From Caulobacteraceae bacterium (lineage in GTDB: Bacteria; Pseudomonadota; Alphaproteobacteria; Caulobacterales; Caulobacteraceae), in contig CANGEH010000002.1 in NCBI GenBank assembly GCA_947452665.1, positions 1-31,854 on the forward strand: 31,854 nt of DNA, read 5' to 3'. Made by a program: the position numbers and the translations under genes. Positions 14,379-21,042 of this stretch are shown piece by piece; position 1 is the first letter of the stretch, and each line of letters begins with the position of its first letter. The notes below the pieces were generated by a model, which worked only from the letters and a program-made list of their open reading frames with translations, ran no database searches and had not been told where the DNA came from.

Positions 14379-15005
14379 ATGGCGCGGGACATGGTCTATA
14401 TTGTCGACGATTCCGAGCTGGTTTGCGCCAGTCTCGGGTCACTTCTAACCAGTACCGGACATAGGTCCGAGCACTATCGATCCGCAAAGTCCTTTCTGGA
14501 GGTTGCCGCCAGTCTGATCGGCGGCTGCGCCCTGATTGACTTGTATTTACCCGACATGGACGGCCTGACCGTGATTAAGCGGCTGGAAGGCCTAAGCCCT
14601 GGTCTACCGACCATTGCCATGGCCAATAGTGGCACGGTCCATACCGCCCTGCGCGCCATTCGCGCTGGGGCGATTGACTATCTAGAAAAGCCGTTCACGC
14701 CCAAGCTCCTCTTGCGCAGCCTCGATAAGGCACTGGATTTTCGAAGGCGGACGCGCAAGATTTCCGACCAACGCCGTCAGGCGCGAGCCCTCACCGACCG
14801 CTTAACCCCGCGCGAACTGGAAATCCTGGACTGCTTAACAACGGGTCAGGGCAATAAGGCGATCGCGCGTCAACTCGATATCAGCCCACGGACGATCGAG
14901 GTTCACCGGGCCCACATCATGGATAAGCTCGAGGCGACCAGCCTGCCCGCAGCGATACAGATTGCCGCCATGGCCGGGATTTTCCATCCTCACGACGCGC
15001 CCTAA
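14379..15005 (+). CDS. FixJ-like response regulator (receiver plus LuxR-type HTH)
   Basis: Response regulator of 208 residues. The receiver domain (about 5-120) keeps the acidic pair D10/D11, the phosphoacceptor D54 (ALIDLYLPDMDG) and K104 (EKPF). The conserved Thr/Ser switch position is Ala (A82 in IAMANSG), which is unusual. The C-terminal LuxR/FixJ domain reads LTPRELEILDCLTTGQGNKA, then PRTIEVHRAHIMDKL. FixJ normally activates fixK in response to FixL and low oxygen; here the partner sensor lacks kinase residues. The gene begins 4 bases after that sensor, so they are co-transcribed. It ends 6 bases from the convergent host-attachment-family gene. Confidence 0.86.
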   Translation: MARDMVYIVDDSELVCASLGSLLTSTGHRSEHYRSAKSFLEVAASLIGGCALIDLYLPDMDGLTVIKRLEGLSPGLPTIAMANSGTVHTALRAIRAGAIDYLEKPFTPKLLLRSLDKALDFRRRTRKISDQRRQARALTDRLTPRELEILDCLTTGQGNKAIARQLDISPRTIEVHRAHIMDKLEATSLPAAIQIAAMAGIFHPHDAP

Positions 15006-15011
15006 ACCGCC

Positions 15012-15506
15012 TCAATGCAGTCTTGCACTGCCATGGTATTGCCGCCCAGCACCGCGCGACAGGTCCGACAGATTAACCGTCCATAAGTGCTCTTGCAGAT
15101 CATGGTCAGGGGTCTTTGATAGGTCCTTACCCAATTGCCCAACTAGGCGCGTGCGCATCTCCGGATTCACGTACCGCTCAAAGGCTTGCAACATCCGAGG
15201 CGGGGCCACCAGGACAATGGCGTCATAGGTGCCGACGCTCAGTAGGGCGTCCACCCGCTCGAGTATTTGCGCGGCGAAGGCGCGCAGGGCGCGGTATCTT
15301 AGGCCAAGCTTTGGCTGAATTTGGTGACGGCGAACGCCATGGCTGGCGAAATTGACCGTGTGCCCCGTTCGCATGGCGCGGCGACCAAAGCCTATGTCCG
15401 GATCGGGGGCCAAGATTTCGAATGTGACAAAGGCGCCGTCTTCCATGCGCTGGCGAACCAGTCGCGCGCGACCGGCATCGGCTATGACATAGCAAATCTT
15501 CTTCAT
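15012..15506 (-). CDS. Host-attachment-family protein (baeRF-like fold)
   Basis: Protein of 164 residues that opens MKKICYVIADAGRARLVRQR and contains FAAQILERVDALLSVGTYDAI followed by VLVAPPRMLQAFERY and a C-terminal LSKTPDHDLQEHL. This matches the bacterial family annotated as protein required for attachment to host cells, related in fold to archaeal release factor domains. The name comes from plant-associated bacteria; a true role in adhesion is not established, and a ribosome- or stress-linked role is also possible. No signal peptide is seen, so it is cytoplasmic. Its neighbours here are oxygen-response genes, and it converges on the FixJ-like gene. Confidence 0.78.
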   Translation of the reverse strand: MKKICYVIADAGRARLVRQRMEDGAFVTFEILAPDPDIGFGRRAMRTGHTVNFASHGVRRHQIQPKLGLRYRALRAFAAQILERVDALLSVGTYDAIVLVAPPRMLQAFERYVNPEMRTRLVGQLGKDLSKTPDHDLQEHLWTVNLSDLSRGAGRQYHGSARLH

Positions 15507-15693
15507 CTTAACCCAAACCTCGCACCTAGACCTAGGACACGCACGGGCAAGGTGCCACGGGGCCTGTCGCGAGCATGATGAGCCACAACTTACCCAAGCC
15601 CCATAATCCAGATCAGTCCCCAGGCCGGGAAGTTGGGCCTATACCGAGCCTGCCTCCGGAACCCATCTCCGCAAGGGTTTGATTTCAGGAATA

Positions 15694-15936
15694 ATGCAGA
15701 TGCAAAATGATGTTTTGGCCTTTGGGTTCAGCCTGCTCGAAGAGACCCCGGCCCTGACGCGCAAGGCCATGACCGTGACCCCCGATCAGGACCAAGGCCG
15801 TGTCCTGGTCAGCAAGACCCTGTCTCGGGCCTGGGCCGCAAGGGGCCGGGCCCCGAGGCGGGCGAGGCTCGCACACTGGCTCAGCCGAATGATGGAATTC
15901 GAGGCGAGGCGGACCTTAACCCCTGCCCTGCCCTAA
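15694..15936 (+). CDS. Doubtful small ORF
   Basis: An open frame of 80 codons from ATG 15694, with CAGGA a few bases upstream. The product has an acidic N-terminal half and an arginine-rich C-terminal half (WAARGRAPRRARLAHWLSRM). No family is recognised. It lies between a leftward gene and the flavodoxin promoter, where otherwise nothing else is visible. It may be a real small basic protein or chance reading in GC-rich DNA. Confidence 0.3.
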   Translation: MQMQNDVLAFGFSLLEETPALTRKAMTVTPDQDQGRVLVSKTLSRAWAARGRAPRRARLAHWLSRMMEFEARRTLTPALP

Positions 15937-16047
15937 TGCGCCAAGGCCTGGACACCCGAAAATCTGGGTTTGGACAGCGACCAGATTAATATCAATTATT
16001 ATTGTTATCGGGTTTCATAACCTCACCCCTTTAAGGAGGGGTGCGGC

Positions 16048-16575
16048 GTGAAAATACTTGTGGCCTATTATTCCAGAACCGGCACCACCAAGCGCTTGGC
16101 CAAGGCCTTGGCCCGCTGGCTTGGCGCGGACTGTGATCCGATCACTGAAGATGGACGCTATAGGGGCACAGTCGGATTTGGCCGCGCCTATTTGGCCGGG
16201 CTTACCCAAGCCAAATGCCCAATTCAGGCCAAGCTTGATCCAACGGCCTATGACCACATTATTATTGGTGGCCCGATCTGGGCCGGTCATGTGCCAAGCC
16301 CAGTGCGGCAATACCTAACCAATCCGGCCATAGCTAGCAAACTGGTCGGCGCGTTCTGCACAGGCTGGACCATAGCCGAGGGCGCTCGCTTTTTTGGCGA
16401 GATCGAACGCCTCGTTGGCCATAACAGGTTTCGAAGCTGCAGCCTGGCCCAGCGCCTGTGTGATGCTGATCTTTATCAATATCCGATCGCAAAATTCAGT
16501 CGAACCCTGTTTTCAAATTTGACAAAACCCCAGAAAAACTTCGTTATTGATAATTTAAATTATGCGCTTGAGTAA
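16048..16575 (+). CDS. Flavodoxin-family protein
   Basis: FMN-binding electron-transfer protein of 175 residues. It starts MKILVAYYSRTGTTKRLAKA, where SRTGTT is the phosphate-binding loop, and continues with YDHIIIGGPIWAGHVPSP, the loop over the flavin ring. Both are standard for the flavodoxin/NAD(P)H-quinone-reductase-like family. The start is GTG at 16048 with AAGGAGGGG 6 bases upstream; no other start keeps the first strand. The last third drifts to AT-rich codons. Its redox job is unknown. Flavodoxins often replace ferredoxin under iron or redox stress, which would suit the redox-regulator neighbourhood, but this is inference. Confidence 0.85.
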   Translation: MKILVAYYSRTGTTKRLAKALARWLGADCDPITEDGRYRGTVGFGRAYLAGLTQAKCPIQAKLDPTAYDHIIIGGPIWAGHVPSPVRQYLTNPAIASKLVGAFCTGWTIAEGARFFGEIERLVGHNRFRSCSLAQRLCDADLYQYPIAKFSRTLFSNLTKPQKNFVIDNLNYALE

Positions 16576-16843
16576 AATCAATTCCAACAGAATACCAATA
16601 ATATCTAATGGATATACAAATTTGTGATGAGTTGTGAGATCAATACCGAATTTTGGAAACCTAATTTTGGATCAGCATTGCTCTAAAATCAGATAATATT
16701 CCATTTGTCGCCCATTGGTCAGAAACAGAACCAATCATCATTAATTTTTGACGGACATGTGAGTTTTTCATAGACACTATGACTGTCAATTTATATCAAT
16801 TGTCCAGGCCGTGCCGATCGTTGCGCGGGCCTGATTTGGAAGC
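16576..16843. promoter_or_regulatory. AT-rich region upstream of the second four-cysteine regulator
   Basis: This stretch carries an inverted repeat ATTGGT-N10-ACCAAT at 16714-16735 and CAATT-N6-AATTG at 16787-16802. The motif ATTGGTCA also occurs near 5345, before the other four-cysteine regulator. No full FNR box is present, and no gene is seen. Confidence 0.4.
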
Positions 16844-17605
16844 ATGGTCAAAATGCCCCCTCGCCCGCCATCAACCTCGGTCTGCCGATTTTGCGCCGCC
16901 CGGCCGCTTGGGCTTTGTCAGTCCATGAAGACAGAGGACGAGTTGCGCGATCTGCAGATGTTGCAATATCGGATCAAGTCCTTCAGCGCCGGAAAGCTGA
17001 TTTATGGGCCACACGAGCCCCACGGCTTTGTCTATAATATTGTTTCGGGTTGGTTGGCGATCAGTCACGACCTGCTGGACGGCCAAAGGCAGATATCGCA
17101 ATTCCTGACCAAGGGCGCCTTGTTTGGCTTTCGCCCAGAAGGCTTGGTCACGAACGGTCAAAGCGCTGTAGCCCTCGATGAGGTCACGGTTTGTGCCATG
17201 CCCGCGGCCAACCTGTCGGTGCTGCTCAATAGCCATCCGAAACTAAACCGCCGCCTGGTCTGGATGATGGGCCGTGAATCGCTCATCACCGAGAACCGCC
17301 TAGCCTTTGTCGGTCAGACCAGCGCCTTAACCCGCATTGCCAACCTGTTTATGGAATTGACCGTCATGGCGACCCGAAAACTGGTGCATGTCGTGGGCAG
17401 CAAGGTGCGACTGCCCCTCACCCAATCCCAGATCGCCGATGCGACCGGCCTGACCGCCATCCATGTCAATCGCATGCTGCGCAAACTCAGAGAAGACCGG
17501 GTTTTAGATTTTCATGACGGCGTACTCACCCTGATGAACCCCGATGCCCTCAAGACCCTGGCCCAATTAGGCGAAGAAATTGGCGATGCCTGGGTAATTG
17601 ACTAA
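16844..17605 (+). CDS. Second Crp/Fnr-family regulator with four FNR-like cysteines
   Basis: Transcription factor of 253 residues. The N-terminal segment has C14, C17 and C25 (VCRFCAARPLGLC, C-x2-C-x7-C), and C117 sits in the barrel (EVTVCAMP), giving the four ligands expected for an FNR-type [4Fe-4S] cluster. The barrel spans about 40-140. The winged helix reads LTQSQIADATGLTAIHVNRM, so the recognition helix is IHVNR, not ETVSR. Cysteine spacing and helix match the regulator at 4472-5263, and the two look like paralogues. GGAAG precedes the ATG closely; a second ATG three codons on is also possible. Confidence 0.85.
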   Translation: MVKMPPRPPSTSVCRFCAARPLGLCQSMKTEDELRDLQMLQYRIKSFSAGKLIYGPHEPHGFVYNIVSGWLAISHDLLDGQRQISQFLTKGALFGFRPEGLVTNGQSAVALDEVTVCAMPAANLSVLLNSHPKLNRRLVWMMGRESLITENRLAFVGQTSALTRIANLFMELTVMATRKLVHVVGSKVRLPLTQSQIADATGLTAIHVNRMLRKLREDRVLDFHDGVLTLMNPDALKTLAQLGEEIGDAWVID

Positions 17606-17812
17606 TTGTCTACGCCAAGGCGGAAACGGAGACAGCACGGCTAATTTCAACGGAAGATTGACAAAAAATTGCAATCCCAATGATATGTTTTTAAATTCAT
17701 TAGCATAGATGGATAAAAAAATATTATGGTGTTTGCTGGACATATTTGATCAACACGCTAGGTGCGTGTGCCTAGGCATTTGATCAGCGTTTCTGGCCCG
17801 AGGGATAAGAGC

Positions 17813-18067
17813 ATGAGCGATAACGTCAATGATAACAGCGTTCGACTAGCGGCGCTGGAATTGATTGTGTCAGAATTGCTGGCGCACTGCGTGACTACAG
17901 ATCCCGTTTCTGCTACAAAAATCCTGAGCGATACCCAGAAGGCTAGGGCCTTGTCGCCGAGCGAAAGCCAGGACCACGCTGTGTTTTCCTTGGTCGCGCG
18001 CGAATTTGAACTGGCGTTTGAGCGCGCACAAGATGCAGCGCTGCTACAGCCAAAGGGTCAGGCCTAA
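17813..18067 (+). CDS. Small uncharacterised protein
   Basis: Protein of 84 residues, mostly helical and acidic (LAALELIVSELLAHCVTTDP, then FSLVAREFELAFERAQDAAL). No signal peptide, membrane helix or known domain is seen. The ATG at 17813 is preferred to an in-frame GTG at 17762 because GAGGGATAAGAG precedes it. The AT-rich upstream DNA holds two ATTTGATCA words 34 bases apart (17744 and 17778) and an ACACGC-N5-GCGTGT hairpin (17753-17769), so the gene has its own promoter region. Function unknown. Confidence 0.6.
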   Translation: MSDNVNDNSVRLAALELIVSELLAHCVTTDPVSATKILSDTQKARALSPSESQDHAVFSLVAREFELAFERAQDAALLQPKGQA

Positions 18068-18152
18068 CCAGGCACTAACCCTTGCGCTAATATTCGGACA
18101 GGGCCGATCGGGGCGTGCTAAGGACCGGACTTAATCACGGACCGCCTGACCT

Positions 18153-18929
18153 ATGCCCTGGACCCAAACCTATACCGACCCTGAACCCCAAAGGATCAAT
18201 CGCTGGCTTGGCCAAAGCGGTGTGTGTTCGCGCCGCGAGGCCGAGGGGCTGATCGCCAAGGGCTTGGTCTCGATTGATGGCGAGATTGTCCAGGACCCCG
18301 GTCGCAAGATCACGACGGGCCAGACCCTGACCCTGATGGATGATCTGGAGTCCCAGGCCCCTTACAGCATAGTCATCCATAAGCCGGTTGGCATTGTCTC
18401 TGCCCAGCCGGAGCCCGACCAGGTCCCGGCGGCGCGCCTGATCACACCCGATGCCTATTGGGGCCACCTGGAAGATTTGGACGTCCTGGGCCTTCCGGAT
18501 GACACCGAAAGCCTGCCGGCGCTTGGCCGCCTCGATAAGGATTCTCGCGGCCTATTGATCTTGTCGCAGGACGGTGTGTTGGCAAAAGCGATCATTGGCC
18601 CGGACTCGCGCCAGACCAAGGAATACAGGGTCCAGATCGACGGGGTCATTACCGACCGCAAGATCACCATGCTGCGCTATGGCCTAATGCTGGACGGTCG
18701 CCAATTGCGCCCGGCCAAGGTGCATATTTGCGGCGAGCAGATGCTAAGCTTCACCTTGAGCGAAGGACGCAACCGCCAGATCCGGCGCATGTGCGAACTG
18801 GTCGAACTGGATGTTGTCGATCTGATGCGTATCCGGATCGGCACCCTGACGATCGGCAATCTGCCAGAGGGCCATTGGCGCCATCTGACCGAGGACGAAC
18901 GCGCAGCCCTGATTACTAGTGTGCGCTAG
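18153..18929 (+). CDS. rluF: RluF-like pseudouridine synthase
   Basis: Converts a specific uridine in 23S rRNA, or tRNA in the RluF branch, to pseudouridine. The 258-residue protein has an N-terminal S4 RNA-binding domain (QRINRWLGQSGVCSRREAEG) and a RsuA/RluB/E/F catalytic domain. IHKPVGIVSA, then LGRLDKDSRGLLIL with the catalytic Asp (about D127), KEYRV and EGRNRQIRRMCELV are all present. The segment MRIRIGTLTIGNLPEGHWRHL matches RluF best; RluB/E cannot be excluded. It stands alone on its strand and shares CTAG with the convergent flavoprotein gene. Confidence 0.85.
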   Translation: MPWTQTYTDPEPQRINRWLGQSGVCSRREAEGLIAKGLVSIDGEIVQDPGRKITTGQTLTLMDDLESQAPYSIVIHKPVGIVSAQPEPDQVPAARLITPDAYWGHLEDLDVLGLPDDTESLPALGRLDKDSRGLLILSQDGVLAKAIIGPDSRQTKEYRVQIDGVITDRKITMLRYGLMLDGRQLRPAKVHICGEQMLSFTLSEGRNRQIRRMCELVELDVVDLMRIRIGTLTIGNLPEGHWRHLTEDERAALITSVR

Positions 18930-20107
18930 GCCGCTTGTCCGGCGCAAAACCCGCTGGCCCAGGCCCATTGGAAATTATAGCCGCCCAGCCAGCCCGTAAC
19001 ATCGACAACCTCGCCGATGAAATAGAGCCCCGGCACAGCCTTGGCCTCGAGCGTTCGGGACTCCAGATCGCGCGTATCGACCCCGCCCAGCGTCACCTCA
19101 GCCGTGCGATAGCCTTCAGACCCGACCGGCTTGACCCGCCAGCCTTGCGCCCCCAAGGCGAGGCTTTTAAGCCGCTTGTCGGAGAAGTCGCCAATCGGGC
19201 CGCTGACACCTTCTAGATCCACCACGGTCTGGGCGACCCGCTTTGGCAGATAATTGGACAAAACCGTATGAATGGCCTGTTTGCCATGCTTGGCCCGGTC
19301 CTGGCGCAGGGTCTCGTACAGGTCCAGGTGCGGCACCATATCAATCTCGATCTCGTCGCCCTCGCGCCAATAGGACGAGATCTGCAAGATGGACGGCCCG
19401 CTCAAGCCGCGATGGGTAAACAGCATGGCCTCGGCAAAGCGCCGCTTACCACAGGCCACCACAGCCTCGACCGCCACGCCCGACAGGGTCGAGAGCCGCT
19501 GCAAGAGGCCAACCTCGAAGGTCAAGGGCACAAGTGCCGGGCGAATAGGCGTCAAACGCAGACCAAAATGCGTGGCCAGATCATAGCCAAACCCAGTAGC
19601 CCCCATTTTTGGAATGGACTTGCCACCCGTTGCCACCACAAGCGAGGAACACGCCACAGCCCCTTGGCCGGCCAGATGCACGACAAACCCGGCTTCAGAC
19701 TTCTCAACCTGTTCCACCTCGGTGCGCAGGCGCAGATTGACGCCATATTGCTCCATCTCGCTTTGCAACATGGACACGACCTGACGCGCCGAGCCGTCGC
19801 AGAACAGCTGGCCAAGCGCCTTTTCGTGATAGGCAATGCCATAACGCTCGATCAGGGCGATAAAGTCCTTGGGGGTGTAGCGCCGCAGGGCTGATATGCA
19901 AAAACGCGGATTTTCGGACAAGAACTGTTCTGGCGCCGTGTTCACATTGGTGAAATTGCAGCGCCCGCCGCCGGAGATGCGGATCTTTTCGCCCGGCGCC
20001 TCGGCATGATCAATAATCAGAACCGAGCGACCGCGCTTGCCCGCCTCAATGGCGCACATCATGCCCGCGGCCCCAGCCCCGATTACCACCACATCAAACT
20101 GGTCCAA
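18926..20107 (-). CDS. HI0933/YhiN-family flavoprotein (NAD(P)/FAD-dependent)
   Basis: FAD-binding oxidoreductase-like protein of 393 residues. The N-terminal Rossmann motif is VVVIGAGAAGMMCAIEAGKR; the family signature GEKIRISGGGRCNFTN follows at about 40-55; VVATGGKSIPKMGATGFGYD is central, and the end reads GLYFIGEVVDVTGWLGGYNF with WAWASGFCAG. The reaction of this widespread family is unknown. The start is TTG at 20107, supported by AAGGAG 7 bases upstream and by the Rossmann strand beginning at once. It overlaps the rluF-like gene by four bases at the 3' end. Confidence 0.9.
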   Translation of the reverse strand: MDQFDVVVIGAGAAGMMCAIEAGKRGRSVLIIDHAEAPGEKIRISGGGRCNFTNVNTAPEQFLSENPRFCISALRRYTPKDFIALIERYGIAYHEKALGQLFCDGSARQVVSMLQSEMEQYGVNLRLRTEVEQVEKSEAGFVVHLAGQGAVACSSLVVATGGKSIPKMGATGFGYDLATHFGLRLTPIRPALVPLTFEVGLLQRLSTLSGVAVEAVVACGKRRFAEAMLFTHRGLSGPSILQISSYWREGDEIEIDMVPHLDLYETLRQDRAKHGKQAIHTVLSNYLPKRVAQTVVDLEGVSGPIGDFSDKRLKSLALGAQGWRVKPVGSEGYRTAEVTLGGVDTRDLESRTLEAKAVPGLYFIGEVVDVTGWLGGYNFQWAWASGFCAGQAA

Positions 20108-20158
20108 GCATCCACTCCTTGATTAAGCCGCGGCCTATAACACATATTCGCGCGACTA

Positions 20159-20263
20159 GGCCCCCTTCCCCCGCTTCGCGGGTACTTCCCCCAAGGGGGG
20201 AAGATTTATCTTTTTAATCCTCCCCCTCTGGGGGAGGGGGACCGCGAAGCGGTGGAGGGGGCC
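20159..20263. repeat. Palindromic intergenic repeat element
   Basis: A 105-base structure with outer arms GGCCCCCTTCCCCCGCTTCG (from 20159) and the near complement ending GGAGGGGGCC at 20263; about 21 of 23 bases pair. Inside are two further hairpins, CTTCCCCC-AAGGGGGGAAG and CCTCCCCCTCTGGGGGAGG, separated by ATTTATCTTTTTAAT. It lies between two leftward genes. The form is that of a REP/BIME-type dispersed repeat, and the T-rich centre could also serve as a terminator. Confidence 0.7.
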
Positions 20264-20280
20264 TGCAAAGCCACTAGGCC

Positions 20281-20832
20281 CTAAAGCGCCTTACCCATCC
20301 GGATGAGCGGCACCTCATAGCCAGACGAGGTCTTGGCAAAGAACGGTTCAATATCGTGATAGCCGCAGGCGCGATAAAGCGGCTCGCCGCCAAGCGTCGC
20401 GGCCAGCTCACAGGTCAAAAACCCTTCGGCCCGCGCCGCCGCCTCGCAGGTTTGCAGCACCAGACGGCCAATGCCGCGCCGGACATGGGCGGGATGGGTA
20501 TACATGGCCCGCACCCTGGCGGCATCCTTAGCCGGATCGAGCACCGCAGCATCGCGCCCGGCGGAATGGTCACCGCCAAACAAGGTTGCGCGCCGCGACC
20601 AGCCGCCACAGCCGCCAATAGCCCCGGTCTCGTCCTCAACGACAAAATAGGTGCCGTCCGCGATCAACTGGGTATCGAGCCCCATGATCTCGAACGAGGC
20701 GGCAACGCCTTCTGGCGGCAAGAACGGGGTCAGCAAGGTGGCAATAGCGTCATTCATCAAGGGCGAAAGCACGGCCATATCTGCAGGCAGGGCCAGACGG
20801 ATCTTTAGGGTCAAGGCGGATACTTTCAACAA
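20281..20832 (-). CDS. GNAT-family N-acetyltransferase
   Basis: Acetyl-CoA-dependent acetyltransferase of about 183 residues. IRLALPADMAVLSPLM begins the fold, FVVEDETGAIGGCGGW forms the central strands, and VRAMYTHPAHVRRGIGRLVL holds the acetyl-CoA pyrophosphate loop (R-x2-G-I-G), followed by EPLYRACGYHD. The substrate cannot be predicted. The start is uncertain: 20832 is a TTG without a clear ribosome binding site, and another TTG lies at 20814. A repeat element separates it from the flavoprotein gene downstream. Confidence 0.85.
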   Translation of the reverse strand: MLKVSALTLKIRLALPADMAVLSPLMNDAIATLLTPFLPPEGVAASFEIMGLDTQLIADGTYFVVEDETGAIGGCGGWSRRATLFGGDHSAGRDAAVLDPAKDAARVRAMYTHPAHVRRGIGRLVLQTCEAAARAEGFLTCELAATLGGEPLYRACGYHDIEPFFAKTSSGYEVPLIRMGKAL

Positions 20833-21042
20833 GGGCTTCTAGAGACTGTCTTAGCCCTGCCAAACTCGCCAAGCCAGACCTCTTCTGAGCCATCGTCTTT
20901 AGCGTGGGCCAGCATTGGGCCCGCCGTGGTCAAGGCAATCTGGCATCACGCTGCCAGCCCGCATTGTAAACAATTCTAAACCATAAGCCGCCAAGACTAA
21001 ATCCGGCCTACCCATCTTGGCCGGGGTGATGAAACAGCGGTC

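Noticed and set aside
17744..17786. TTTGATCA words as an FNR site for the small protein gene
   Set aside because: Each is a compact TGATCA palindrome without the second half-site at the right spacing.
19268..19894. 208-codon open frame antisense to the HI0933-family gene
   Set aside because: No ribosome binding site, no domain, and complete overlap with a well-supported gene.
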